Below, one piece after another: positions 14,907 to 23,400 of a DNA stretch of 31,147 nucleotides. The notes beneath the pieces were generated by a model, which ran no database searches, was not told the origin of the DNA, and was given only the letters and a program-made list of their open reading frames with translations. The stretch spans positions 31,267 to 62,413 of the forward strand of contig DMMZ01000023.1 in the NCBI GenBank assembly GCA_003452915.1. The letters are read 5' to 3'. Made by a program: the position numbers and the translations under genes. Origin of the DNA: Clostridiales bacterium. GTDB lineage: Bacteria; Bacillota; Clostridia; Oscillospirales; CAG-382. Position 1 is the first letter of the stretch, and every line of letters begins with the position of its first letter.

Positions 14907-16580
14907 TTATTTGACAATCACATTATCAATCGAGCCACCCGGAGGAATCATTGGAAGTACACGTTCGTCTTTATTAATGATACAGTCAATAACAACCGGT
15001 GTCTGCAATTTAAATGCCTTTTTTACAGCTTCATCAAGCTCGCCTATATTATTTACTCTTATACCGTCAGCACCGAAAGCCTCTGCAAGTTTTACAAAAT
15101 CTGTCTTACGTTCAAGTGTTGTCTGCGAGTACCTTTTTTCATAGAAGGTTGTCTGCCATTGACGAACCATTCCCAAAACGCCGTTGTTCATAATAATAAT
15201 GATAAGCGGAAGTTCGTTTGATACTGCTGTTGCAAGCTCGTTTAAGTTCATTCCAAAACTGCCGTCACCAGTGAATAATACTGTTCTTCCTTTGTTTTTA
15301 CCATTTATAGAAGCAATACTGCCGCCGATAGCAGCACCCATTCCAAAGCCCATAGTTCCGAGTCCGCCTGAGGTTAAAAAGGTTCTCGGTTTTTTAAACC
15401 TGTAATACTGCGAAACCCACATTTGATGCTGTCCGACATCTGTTGCAATGACGGTTGAATCATCAGCGTTTTCCATTATCTTTTCGATAATATCTTTCGG
15501 ATGCATTATGGAATCCTTGAAAAACTGTTCAGCTTCTGTATTCTTCATCTTTTGAACTTCGCTTTGCCACTGTTCGTGCTTTTTCACTTCAAGTTTTTCC
15601 AAAAGTGAGGTAAGTGTTATTTTTATATCACCGATAAGTCCGTAATATACTGTAATATTTTTGTCAATCTCAGCGGGATCAATATCAATATGGACGATTT
15701 TTGCATTTTTTGTATATCTAACCTTATTTCCTGTTGCTCTGTCACTGAAACGTACACCAACTGCAATAATTAAATCAGCCTCAGAGTTAGCTTTGATTGA
15801 AGCAAATCTGCCGTGCATTCCGGTCATACCTAGATAATTTTTATGCTCGTATGGTACCGCTGATAAGCCCATCATGCTGAAACCAATTGGAGCGTCTATC
15901 ATTTCAGAAAGCTGTTCAACTTCTTTTCCAGCTCCCGAATGAACAACTCCACCACCGCAGTATATATAAGGACGGTTAGATTCTTTAATTATTTGGACAA
16001 TTTTTTCTATCGACTTTTCCGAAGGCGCATCGTGAGGTTTTTCTTCCAAAACAGGAGCGTTTAAAAACTCGCAGGTTGCTATCTGTATATCCTTTGGTAT
16101 ATCGATTAAAACAGGACCCGGTCTGCCCGATTTAGCAATCAAAAAAGCTTCTCTGATTATTTCCGCAAGCTCGTTTACATCCTTAACAATGTAATTATGC
16201 TTGGTTATCGGCATTGTAATTCCTGTTATATCCACTTCCTGAAAGCTATCTTTACCCAAAAGTGCTTGCGGTACGTTTCCTGTTATTGCAACCATTGGTG
16301 TGGAATCAAGGTAAGCGTTTGCAATGCCTGTTACAAGGTTTGTTGCACCCGGACCCGAAGTTGCTATAACAACCCCTACCTTACCTGTTACCCTTGCATA
16401 ACCGTCCGCAGCATGGGAAGCACCCTGTTCGTGAGCAGTTAAAATGTGGTGAATTTTATCTCTTTTTTTATACAGTTCATCGTAAATAAAAAGCACTTGT
16501 CCACCGGGATAACCAAACACGGTGTCACATCCCTGCTCTATTAATGTTTCGATGACAATTTGTGCTCCGGTAATGTTCAT
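14907..16580 (-). CDS. ilvB: acetolactate synthase catalytic subunit
   Basis: A 557-aa thiamine-diphosphate enzyme making acetolactate and acetohydroxybutyrate. The N-terminal GYPGGQVLFIYDEL and the catalytic Glu in HILTAHEQGASHAADGYAR are followed by SGPGATNLVTGIANAYLDS. There is a central FAD-binding-type domain, and the C-terminal TPP motif is GDGSFGMNLNELATAV...NNGVLGMVRQWQ (the Mg-binding GDG-NN). Length is normal. AGGAG lies 8 nt before the ATG. It is the first structural gene of the nine-gene operon and is preceded by a leader peptide and attenuator, so Ile/Val/Leu supply should set its transcription. Confidence 0.97.
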   Translation of the reverse strand: MNITGAQIVIETLIEQGCDTVFGYPGGQVLFIYDELYKKRDKIHHILTAHEQGASHAADGYARVTGKVGVVIATSGPGATNLVTGIANAYLDSTPMVAITGNVPQALLGKDSFQEVDITGITMPITKHNYIVKDVNELAEIIREAFLIAKSGRPGPVLIDIPKDIQIATCEFLNAPVLEEKPHDAPSEKSIEKIVQIIKESNRPYIYCGGGVVHSGAGKEVEQLSEMIDAPIGFSMMGLSAVPYEHKNYLGMTGMHGRFASIKANSEADLIIAVGVRFSDRATGNKVRYTKNAKIVHIDIDPAEIDKNITVYYGLIGDIKITLTSLLEKLEVKKHEQWQSEVQKMKNTEAEQFFKDSIMHPKDIIEKIMENADDSTVIATDVGQHQMWVSQYYRFKKPRTFLTSGGLGTMGFGMGAAIGGSIASINGKNKGRTVLFTGDGSFGMNLNELATAVSNELPLIIIIMNNGVLGMVRQWQTTFYEKRYSQTTLERKTDFVKLAEAFGADGIRVNNIGELDEAVKKAFKLQTPVVIDCIINKDERVLPMIPPGGSIDNVIVK

Positions 16581-16634
16581 TTTCCAATCTCCTTTTTTTA
16601 ATATTCGTTTCGTAAAAACAAATGAATTTTTCTA

Positions 16635-16670
16635 ACAAAAAATCCTACAGTATTGTTACACTGTAGGATT
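16635..16670 (-). terminator. attenuator terminator upstream of ilvB
   Basis: On the minus strand AATCCTACAGT (16660-16670), an 8-nt loop and ACTGTAGGATT (16641-16651) form a perfect 11-bp stem, with TTTTTTG at its 3' edge. It stands between the leader peptide stop (16691) and ilvB (16580). Confidence 0.9.
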
Positions 16671-16741
16671 GTATCTTTTATCTCGCCGATTTAAGCCGCT
16701 GTACTTTGCTTTTGGGCTAATCGATTTGATTTATCCACAGT
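16660..16741 (-). promoter_or_regulatory. candidate antiterminator pairing in the ilv leader
   Basis: ACTGTGGAT on the minus strand (16733-16741, leader codons 35-38) imitates the terminator's 3' arm. It can form nine pairs with the 5' arm ATCCTACAGT (16660-16669), leaving one U bulged. This would exclude the terminator. Pairing is seen by eye; the order of events during translation is inferred. Confidence 0.55.
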
Positions 16742-16843
16742 ATAACCAAAAAAAGCGCCACCGATAATGTCTAGCTTAATCACAGATAGACTTACGACGA
16801 CGATAATGTTAATTATAATTATAGATGCGGAAAAATCAAACAT
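16691..16843 (-). CDS. ilv operon leader peptide (Ile/Val/Leu-rich)
   Basis: A 50-codon reading frame preceded by GGGAG 7 nt before its ATG and by a perfect promoter. It begins MFDFSAS, then IIIINIIVVVSLSVIKLDII. Codons 8-27 contain nine Ile, four Val and two Leu, the three end products of the operon. The rest (GGAFFGYTVDKSN...) has ordinary composition and includes the candidate antiterminator segment. It ends with TAA 20 nt before the terminator stem. Function as an attenuation sensor, not as a protein, is inferred from this layout. Starvation for charged Ile, Val or Leu tRNA would stall the ribosome in codons 8-27 and favour read-through into ilvB. Confidence 0.9.
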   Translation of the reverse strand: MFDFSASIIIINIIVVVSLSVIKLDIIGGAFFGYTVDKSNRLAQKQSTAA

Positions 16844-16871
16844 TTTTGTACTCCCTATTTGAAGTTGAATT

Positions 16872-16901
16872 ATTATAACATGATCGAATAATATCTGTCA
16901 A
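16872..16901 (-). promoter_or_regulatory. promoter of the ilv-leu operon
   Basis: Perfect hexamers TTGACA (16896-16901) and TATAAT (16872-16877) with an 18-bp spacer on the minus strand. The leader ATG is about 22 nt after the expected start site. Confidence 0.85.
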
Positions 16902-16935
16902 GTAAAATATCTGATTTTTTAAAATATATTGATAT

Positions 16936-16953
16936 TTTGTAATATCTTACAAA
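16936..16953. promoter_or_regulatory. palindrome upstream of the ilv promoter
   Basis: TTTGTAA-TATC-TTACAAA has perfect 7-bp arms. Its inner edge is 35 bp upstream of the ilv -35 and it lies 10 bp after the permease stop. It could be an operator for the ilv promoter or part of a weak terminator for the ABC genes; no T-run follows. Confidence 0.35.
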
Positions 16954-16962
16954 TTTAATACA

Positions 16963-17739
16963 TTATGAACCCGTAGATTTGTAATGTTTTACACCCGTTT
17001 TCCAGAATAATAAACATGGAAGAATAAATATACATCCGACCAGCGGAAACAAAAAGTAGAATATGTTATTACTTTTTTCAATCAAATATAAAAAAGGATA
17101 ATATTGAAACAATGCAAGTGGTATTACAAATGTAAAAAAGCGTAATATTTCTTTTCCGTAAATCGAAAAAGGATAACGTCCGAATTCCCGTCCGCCGTCG
17201 GTGAAAATATTCATAAACTCAAGTCCCTGCGTTGTATAAAAGCAAATCGAAGCGTATATAACAAACAAACCAGAAAAAATAATCGAACCTGAGGTAACCA
17301 TAATAATCAACAAGAGTATTTTATCCCAGCTCCAGCTTATTCCGCTTGCAGGGATTGTGTATGCCAGTACGATTAGAGCTTGTAAAAATCTGCCTATGCG
17401 TGACAGATCTATTTTTGAAGCAAGAACAAGCAGTATTTCGTTTTGTGGTCTGACCATAATACGGTCAAACTCTCCGTTTGAGATAATTGTAGTAAAAGTG
17501 TCAAACCCACGTGCGAAGCATTCCGCTATCGAAAAAGCCATCAACACTATTGAAAAACACAACAGCACTTCCGCAAAAGTAAAACCTTCAACATTATTAA
17601 AACGCTCAAACATGAAATATACACCAAGAAACACCGAAAAGGAAGTTAAAAACTGACCAATGAATAAAAGAAAAAATGAAGTTTTATATTGCATCTGACT
17701 TTTAAGGTGAATTATAAAGAATTTTAGGTACAATTTCAT
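16963..17739 (-). CDS. ABC-2 type exporter permease (second subunit)
   Basis: A 258-aa membrane protein of the ABC-2/DUF990-like family (COG3694 type). About six hydrophobic segments are visible (for example SFFLLFIGQFLTSFSVFLG, LLLIIMVTSGSIIFSGLFVI and FFTFVIPLALFQYYPFLYLI). The family-typical GRYPFSIYGKEILRFFTF lies near residue 190. It pairs with the permease just upstream, whose gene ends 1 nt before this start. The two permeases look intact while their ATPase is broken, so export activity is doubtful unless another ATPase substitutes. The substrate is unknown. Confidence 0.88.
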   Translation of the reverse strand: MKLYLKFFIIHLKSQMQYKTSFFLLFIGQFLTSFSVFLGVYFMFERFNNVEGFTFAEVLLCFSIVLMAFSIAECFARGFDTFTTIISNGEFDRIMVRPQNEILLVLASKIDLSRIGRFLQALIVLAYTIPASGISWSWDKILLLIIMVTSGSIIFSGLFVIYASICFYTTQGLEFMNIFTDGGREFGRYPFSIYGKEILRFFTFVIPLALFQYYPFLYLIEKSNNIFYFLFPLVGCIFILPCLLFWKTGVKHYKSTGS

Positions 17740-17740
17740 A

Positions 17741-18547
17741 TCATCCCCCCTGTATCACAGTCTTTTTCAATGCTTTTTTCATCCATAACTTACCAATAAC
17801 AATCAAGGTGACAAGCCAGAATATTTGAAGAGAGATACCTTTATACATTTCGAAACCGCTTAAATCACCACTGTATACTCTAAGTGGAATATTCTGCATA
17901 GAAGAAAACGGAGTAAGTTCGATAATCTTTTTAAATCCCTCCGGAAAGAACGGAATCGGTATTATTGCTCCTGTTAAAAATTCGGTAAGAGATAGGGTAA
18001 TGAATCTTACACCGCTAGGGTTAAGGGTGTAAAATGTTGTAATATATATCAACATACAGAAAGCACAGACAACCATTAATGCTAAGAACAATGTTATCAG
18101 AAAATATATGAAGCTGAAAAGATCAACAGGAAGTGATAAACCATACGGAGATGGTAACAAATAAGCAATAATTAAAATAGGAAAGCAGCGTAATACTACT
18201 TTTGCTAGTCTAGTGGCTACACTTTTAATAAACCACATATTATATAAATTAAGTGGACGTACAAGCTCGTATGCTACATTACCATTACGTATAAGATTGA
18301 AAATTTCATTATCTAAAAACCATAAGAAAAGCATTGATATAAACGCTTGCTGCAGCCAAATATACGAACTGAGTGCTTCAAAACTCATGGGAAATTTTGC
18401 AGCATCGGTTGCATAAAACGCTTTGTAGAGTAATAAATTCATGCTTCCCCAAGCAAATTGTGTTACAGTACCGCCAAGAGCCGCGCGGTATTGTATGCCA
18501 CTTGAAAATGTAATCCTAAAAAACGAAAGATATTTTTTAGAATTCAT
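17741..18547 (-). CDS. ABC-2 type exporter permease (first subunit)
   Basis: A 268-aa membrane permease (COG4587 type) with about six hydrophobic segments. The N-terminal YLSFFRITFSSGIQYRAA and the RNGNVAYELVRPLNLY loop match the ABC-2 families that come in permease pairs. Its ATG overlaps the stop of the ATPase gene by ATGA, a sign of translational coupling. It is followed directly by the second permease. Confidence 0.88.
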   Translation of the reverse strand: MNSKKYLSFFRITFSSGIQYRAALGGTVTQFAWGSMNLLLYKAFYATDAAKFPMSFEALSSYIWLQQAFISMLFLWFLDNEIFNLIRNGNVAYELVRPLNLYNMWFIKSVATRLAKVVLRCFPILIIAYLLPSPYGLSLPVDLFSFIYFLITLFLALMVVCAFCMLIYITTFYTLNPSGVRFITLSLTEFLTGAIIPIPFFPEGFKKIIELTPFSSMQNIPLRVYSGDLSGFEMYKGISLQIFWLVTLIVIGKLWMKKALKKTVIQGG

Positions 18548-19444
18548 ATGCCGAACTCCTTGTAAAGCGATACAACCATTTCCTCCCCTGTTGTACCGAT
18601 AAGAGAAAGGTCATATATCTCTGCTTGAGAAGTGATATTAGAAATAGCTTCGGAAATTGATAAAACCGATGTATCGATAGATATAACGGCATGACCTTGA
18701 ATATTATTATGAAGTGTCATTCCATCAACTAAATTCAATTCTTTTCCGTTGTAACTATAATCAACAGTCAAAGTTTTTTCCTGCGAACAGCGTTTTTTTA
18801 GTTCGGATAACGAACCATCGAGTAAAATCCGTCCCTTACCGATCAATATCTTTTATAAAATTCCTTACAGCTATCTTGGAAACAGCATCAAGCCCTATTG
18901 TCGGCTCGTCCAAGAAAAGAATCTTTGGGTTATGTAAAAGTGACGCTGCAATCTCGCACCTCATACGCTATCCAAGACTTAATTGTCTGGCAGGAGTACG
19001 GATTATTTCCGAGAGATTTAAAAGCTCGATCATTGTTGATAAATTATGCTTATATAACTTCTCTTCTATTTTATATATATCTTTTATAAGATCAAATGAA
19101 TCGATAACAGGTACATCCCACCAAAGCTGTGAACGCTGACCGAAAACAACACCGATTTGTGAAACGTGTTTAATTCTGTTTTTCCAAGGGGTAAGACCGT
19201 TAATTATACATTCACCGCTATCAGGGTTTAGGATTCCGCTCATTATTTTTACAGTACTGCTTTTACCTGCACCGTTCGGACCTATATATCCGACCATCTC
19301 GCCATCGTTAATTTTAAACGAAACATCTTTAAGTGCATGTAACACTTCGTATTCACGTTTAAAAAGAGCTTTAGCCGCCGCACCGAAGCCTGTATCACGC
19401 TTTGCGACCTTAAAGCTCTTGTTTATTCCTTTAAGCTCAATCAT
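18544..19444 (-). pseudogene. ABC transporter ATPase, broken in the signature motif
   Basis: The ATP-binding subunit of the exporter (COG4586 type). Walker A is GYIGPNGAGKSST, the Q-loop region is GVVFGQRSQLWWDVPV, and Walker B is KILFLDEPTIGLD. The signature reads LSLG-stop-RMR: a TAG (18968-18970) stands where the conserved Gln codon CAG would be. Further on, FIKDI runs directly into IGKGRILLDGS in another frame. The segment that should hold the switch histidine (TTHD), about 27 residues, is deleted. Two independent lesions make this a real pseudogene. The start has AAAGGA 7 nt upstream. The C-terminal piece still ends in ATGA overlap with the permease. Confidence 0.9.
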
Positions 19445-19489
19445 AAAAACGTCCTTTCCTCCGTTGCAAAAAGTATATTTGATAAATAT

Positions 19490-19939
19490 TTATTTTTCTT
19501 TCAGAATCTCGTCCATTATTTCTGCAGCTTCATAAACAAATCTCTCACATGGACGAGTTGCGTAATATTCTTCATTTCTTTTTACAGGTGTCGGAAGACT
19601 GTGTTTTTCACTCAGCTCTAATAGTTCACGACATATAATTGTACCGTTTCTTTCTTTAAACTTCTTTGCTATTTTTTGTATCAGTGCATAATGTTCTGCT
19701 TTTGCAATGTCATCTGCAGGGCTTGTGTAACCATATATGATTCCTGCCACCATAAATGCACCTGTCAAAGCACCGCAAACCTCACGTAGTCTGCCCATTC
19801 CACCACCGAAGGAAGAAGATAGTTTTAGAGCTGTTTCTTTATCTATATTAGTAACATCGCAATAGGCAGCGAAAACCGATTGTGCACAGTTATAACCTTC
19901 TCTGAATAATTCTGCTGCTTTTTCCGAATGATTTTTCAT
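19490..19939 (-). CDS. C_GCAxxG_C_C family redox protein
   Basis: A 149-aa small redox-active protein. The family name is written in the sequence: YNCAQSVFAAYC, then GGGMGRLREVCGALTGAFMVAG (the GCAxxG-like core), then CRELLEL and RPCERFVYEAA. It is probably cytoplasmic. Such proteins are common in anaerobes and thought to be disulfide or metal-binding, with no firm reaction known. GGAG lies 6 nt before the ATG. It stands upstream of the ABC genes on the same strand (45-nt gap) and may be the first gene of that transcript. Confidence 0.9.
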   Translation of the reverse strand: MKNHSEKAAELFREGYNCAQSVFAAYCDVTNIDKETALKLSSSFGGGMGRLREVCGALTGAFMVAGIIYGYTSPADDIAKAEHYALIQKIAKKFKERNGTIICRELLELSEKHSLPTPVKRNEEYYATRPCERFVYEAAEIMDEILKEK

Positions 19940-20005
19940 TTGTTTCTCCTATAATTAATTATAAAAAATTTACTGACATTGTGAAAATGCAAAGTATTTT
20001 TCTAA

Positions 20006-20095
20006 TGCCGACTAAGAACATATAAAAATATTAACATTCTAGTCGGCAATATTATATAATATTTTTTTGCTTTTTACAATAGAAAAAGATATAAT
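20006..20095 (+). promoter_or_regulatory. dyad and promoter ahead of the acyltransferase gene
   Basis: The 200-nt divergent gap holds the dyad TGCCGACTA (20006-20014)/TAGTCGGCA (20040-20048), extended by GAA/TTC with a bulge. It is followed by an AT-rich palindrome and a T-run. TATAAT lies at 20090-20095 with a weak -35 (TTGCTT, 20067-20072, 17-bp spacer). The dyad could be a terminator-like attenuator or an operator. Confidence 0.45.
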
Positions 20096-20139
20096 AGGAA
20101 CTGTAGTTAATATAAAGTTTAATTAATTAAGGAGAGGGT

Positions 20140-21318
20140 ATGAAGTTAACCGGTAAACAAATTAAACGGCATAAAAGGTTTTATAGCTTTTTTAAGTGGC
20201 TTTTAAAAGGCTGGATACAAAAAAAGTTTGCTTATTCCTTTGAAAAAATAGCTTTACCCGAATCTCCTTATATAATATTATCAAACCACAATGCTGAGCT
20301 TGATCCGATTTTGTTGGGAATATGTTTTCCGCATACATATTTTGTAGCAAGTGAGCATCTCTTTAATAAAGGTATAATTTCATGGTTGTTGGTTCGATAT
20401 TTATCCCCAATTCCACGTATGAAAAGCAGGGCAGACGCTACTACTGTACTTGAACTACGCAGAAGACTCATGCAGAAATGCAATATCTGTATTTTCCCCG
20501 AGGGAAACCGATCGCTAGACGGAAGAACAATGCGTCCCCACACTTCAACAGGATCACTTTTAAAATCGTGCAAGGTTCCTGTTGTTACATACAAATTTGA
20601 GGGATCGTTTCTTACTAATCCAAGATGGAGCTTAAGCATTCGTAAAGGAAAAATGACCGGTCGAGTTGTAAATATTTATACACCTGAGTATTTTTTTAAA
20701 ATGCAACCCGATGAAATTAACGAATTATTGTTTAAAGACATTTACGAAGACGCTTATCAAACTCAGGATATAAAGATGATTGAATATAATGGTAAAAATC
20801 TCGCTGCAGGTCTTGAATCAGCTCTTTATCTCTGTCCGAATTGCAAAAAGATAGGTAGGTTAAAAAGCGACAAAGACGATTTTTTCTGCGAATGCGGATT
20901 GCATACTGTTTATAACAAATATGGGTATTTCACGGGAGGTGAATTATCATTTCGTCACTATACCGAATGGTATGACTGGCAGAAAAGTGAATTAAAAAAG
21001 TTATCCTACGACAACATGAATATCCAATTTTTTGTTTCTGACACAGGACTTAATATTTTCAAAATTGATGAAACAAGAAAACATATAAAGCTGACATATA
21101 CAGAAATAAAAATGAACCAACAACAGTTTATTTTAAGTAATAATAAAGGTGAACAAATTATTATTGATAATAAAACAATTACAGGAATGTCTATTTACAG
21201 CAGAAACAGTATAGTTTTCGAAGTGAAGCAGGATTATTACGAGATAAAACCTGATAAAAAACACATTTACGGATTCAACGCACGCAAATATCTGGATTTA
21301 TATGAATTTTATAAATAA
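20140..21318 (+). CDS. PlsC-like 1-acyl-glycerol-3-phosphate acyltransferase with C-terminal extension
   Basis: A 392-aa protein. The N-terminal half (about 30-200) is a lysophospholipid acyltransferase domain. The catalytic block is SNHNAELDP (H-x4-D), block III is FPEGNRS, and a basic N-terminus helps membrane association. It should acylate lysophosphatidic acid or a related acceptor at the inner membrane face. The second half is unusual: a zinc-ribbon-like CPNCKKIGRL...FCECG pair (about 231-254), then a beta-rich region to the end that could be a PH-like or lipid-binding domain. AAGGAG precedes the ATG. It is followed after 12 nt by the symporter gene. Confidence 0.88.
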   Translation: MKLTGKQIKRHKRFYSFFKWLLKGWIQKKFAYSFEKIALPESPYIILSNHNAELDPILLGICFPHTYFVASEHLFNKGIISWLLVRYLSPIPRMKSRADATTVLELRRRLMQKCNICIFPEGNRSLDGRTMRPHTSTGSLLKSCKVPVVTYKFEGSFLTNPRWSLSIRKGKMTGRVVNIYTPEYFFKMQPDEINELLFKDIYEDAYQTQDIKMIEYNGKNLAAGLESALYLCPNCKKIGRLKSDKDDFFCECGLHTVYNKYGYFTGGELSFRHYTEWYDWQKSELKKLSYDNMNIQFFVSDTGLNIFKIDETRKHIKLTYTEIKMNQQQFILSNNKGEQIIIDNKTITGMSIYSRNSIVFEVKQDYYEIKPDKKHIYGFNARKYLDLYEFYK

Positions 21319-21330
21319 GGAGTGTAAGCA

Positions 21331-22707
21331 ATGGATTTGTCTTCAAACAACACTGAATTATGGCATGGTATCGTTCAATTCGGTATAATTTCTACAGGAA
21401 TTCTTTTATCAAATGTATTTCGCAGAAAATTTCCGTTCGTAAGAAAAGGGCTTATTCCTACCGCTGTAATCGCTGGATTTTTATTTCTTTTTCTAAAGTC
21501 AATAGGTGTTTTAAAACTTGATGCAGAATTAATCGAAGCTATGACTTATCATGGTATTGCAATCGGTTTTATAGCACTTTCGCTGCGTATTCCAAATAAA
21601 ATAAACAATAGCGAAAAACTTACAGCTTCAAAGAGTGGCGCTCTTATAGTAAGTACTTATTTATTACAGGCAATAATCGGATTAATTGCGATTTTAATAA
21701 TAACATATACCTTTATGCCTGACTTATTCAAAGCCAGCGGTCTATTATTACCTATGGGTTATGGTCAAGGACCTGGACAAGCAAATAATGTTGGTACTAC
21801 TTATGAACAGCTTGGTTTTGTCGGAGGGCAGTCGTTTGGTCTTTCACTTGCTGCAGCAGGTTACGCTTGCGCTTGTATTATTGGTGTAATATATCTTAAT
21901 ATCGCTGCAAGAAGGAAAAAAATTAAGCGTAGTCAATATATCGAAGGCACAGAAACTTTAAATTCAGATAGTTTTCAAGATAATGGTGAAATTCCTATTT
22001 CGGAATCTGTTGACAGATTCACTGTTCAAGTTGCGCTTGTTTTAATGGTTTACGCACTTACATACCTTCTTATTTGGGGAATAACTTCATTGTTAGAATC
22101 GATTTCTCCCGCACTTGCTAAAGAAGTTTCCTCATTATTTTGGGGTTTCAATTTTATCTTTGGTTCATTACTAGCTATTATTGTCCGTGTAATATTTAAA
22201 ACTTTTGGAAAAGTAAAATTGATGACAAGGCAATATCAAAACAATTATCTTTTAAGCCGAATTTCTGGATTTGCATTTGATCTAATGATTGTTGCTGGTA
22301 TTGCGTCTATTGACATAAGTGAATTATCCGGTTTGTGGTTACCATTTATTGTATTAGCTGTTTTGGGTGGCTTTCTTACTCTCTTTTATCTACAAAAATT
22401 ATGCAAAAAAATATATCCTGATTATTATTATGAAGGATTACTCTCAATGTATGGAATGCTTACAGGTACAATAAGCTCAGGTGTCCTTTTACTTAGAGAA
22501 ATTGATCCAAAACTTGAATCTCCAGCTGCTAATAACCTTATTTCCGGAAGTAGCTATGGTATATTAATGGGAGCACCATTGCTGCTTATTATTGGAATGG
22601 CTCCAAAATCTGATACACATTTGTTTATATCTATCGGAATAATGATTGTTTATCTGGCAATATTATTAACGTTTATTTATCTTGCCAAACCTCAAAAAGG
22701 AAACTAA
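21331..22707 (+). CDS. GltS-like sodium/glutamate symporter family protein
   Basis: A 458-aa integral membrane protein with about ten hydrophobic segments. Resemblance to the ESS (glutamate:Na+ symporter) family rests on the first half's GLLLPMGYGQGPGQANNVG and GFVGGQSFGLSLAAAGY. In the second half EGLLSMYGMLTGTISSGVLLL gives the internally repeated Gly-rich re-entrant loop pattern. A hydrophilic loop (RRKKIKRSQYIEG... about 189-220) separates the halves. Whether the substrate is glutamate is not shown. AAGGAG lies ahead of the ATG and the gene is co-directional with the acyltransferase. Confidence 0.75.
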   Translation: MDLSSNNTELWHGIVQFGIISTGILLSNVFRRKFPFVRKGLIPTAVIAGFLFLFLKSIGVLKLDAELIEAMTYHGIAIGFIALSLRIPNKINNSEKLTASKSGALIVSTYLLQAIIGLIAILIITYTFMPDLFKASGLLLPMGYGQGPGQANNVGTTYEQLGFVGGQSFGLSLAAAGYACACIIGVIYLNIAARRKKIKRSQYIEGTETLNSDSFQDNGEIPISESVDRFTVQVALVLMVYALTYLLIWGITSLLESISPALAKEVSSLFWGFNFIFGSLLAIIVRVIFKTFGKVKLMTRQYQNNYLLSRISGFAFDLMIVAGIASIDISELSGLWLPFIVLAVLGGFLTLFYLQKLCKKIYPDYYYEGLLSMYGMLTGTISSGVLLLREIDPKLESPAANNLISGSSYGILMGAPLLLIIGMAPKSDTHLFISIGIMIVYLAILLTFIYLAKPQKGN

Positions 22708-22715
22708 TAAAAAAC

Positions 22716-22790
22716 AAGGAGCCGTATTTTTGCGACTCCTTCAGATAGAAGACTAACGAGGTATTGGAATCGTCATTTTCCAATACCTCG
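22716..22790 (+). terminator. two hairpins after the symporter gene
   Basis: First hairpin: AAGGAG-c-CG (22716-22724) with CG-a-CTCCTT (22733-22741). Second: a perfect 13-bp stem, CGAGGTATTGGAA (22757-22769) with TTCCAATACCTCG (22778-22790), followed by TATTTTC. T-runs are weak, but the second is strong enough to end transcription. It also borders the IS remnant on the minus strand, ahead of which it could be an IS end. Confidence 0.6.
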
Positions 22791-22796
22791 TATTTT

Positions 22797-22945
22797 CTAT
22801 GCTGTGACTTGAATTTTTATGTAAAATCGTAAAATTAGTAAAAAATCGGACTCAAAAAGCCCGTTCTTTTTCTTCCATTTAGCGAGCTTTTTCAAATTCA
22901 TGCACGCAAAAGTAAGCAAGACCTGTAATTTCGCAACTTTCTTGC
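22797..22945 (-). pseudogene. IS transposase C-terminal remnant
   Basis: About 49 codons ending TAG 22797. KLQVLLTFACMNLKKLAKW is the characteristic tail of IS1182/IS5-like transposases. The rest of the transposase is missing; upstream the frame runs into an M23 peptidase fragment. No clear terminal inverted repeats were found. Confidence 0.7.
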
Positions 22946-23305
22946 TTTATCAAATTCTTCTATTCTGTTAATTTCATTATAAGTATTATTATTTTGATCG
23001 TTTACAACAACAGTTACTTTACCTTTACTTACAGCCATAACTTTTGTTCCTATTGTTGTAGGAAAATCAGTCCCTGTGTGTGGTTTTTTACTTTTTTTAT
23101 ATAAAGGATAAACATCAACTACCTTCGATACACCTGTTGGCCATACTGGTAAATTTAATTTACCTATGTTCCTTTTAATTTCATTCGAAAATATTTTAAA
23201 TGAAGTTTTATTATCACAATCTAAAAGTGCTTTGATCTCTCTTACTCTATCACCAATTCCATAGCTGGGCTGATGTTTGAACCATGTGTGATGAGCGAGT
23301 AACAA
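22946..23305 (-). pseudogene. M23 family peptidase fragment
   Basis: The frame continues the IS junction at its 3' end. It contains PVWPTGVSKVVDVYPL and KKPHTGTDFPTTIGTKVMAVSKGKVTVV, which is the start of a LytM/M23 zinc metallopeptidase domain. The HTGTD (HxxxD) ligand pair is present, but the C-terminal HxH motif is lost where the IS sequence begins. The N-terminus is also cut: the frame opens inside HTWFKHQPSYGIGDRVREIK with no start region or ribosome-binding site. It would have been a cell-wall endopeptidase. Confidence 0.7.
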
Positions 23306-23400
23306 AAAAACGGTTCAGATGGAAAAGAAGGTATCCATTCAATATGGACACCCTCCTCAATTCGTAAGAATTAAGCTTTTCGTTTCACGGTGATATACAC

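Noticed and set aside
16581..16962. T-box riboswitch upstream of ilvB
   Set aside because: The usual Firmicutes arrangement was looked for, but the ~200-nt leader is mostly a translatable ORF and I see no T-box sequence, specifier-loop stem or antiterminator bulge.
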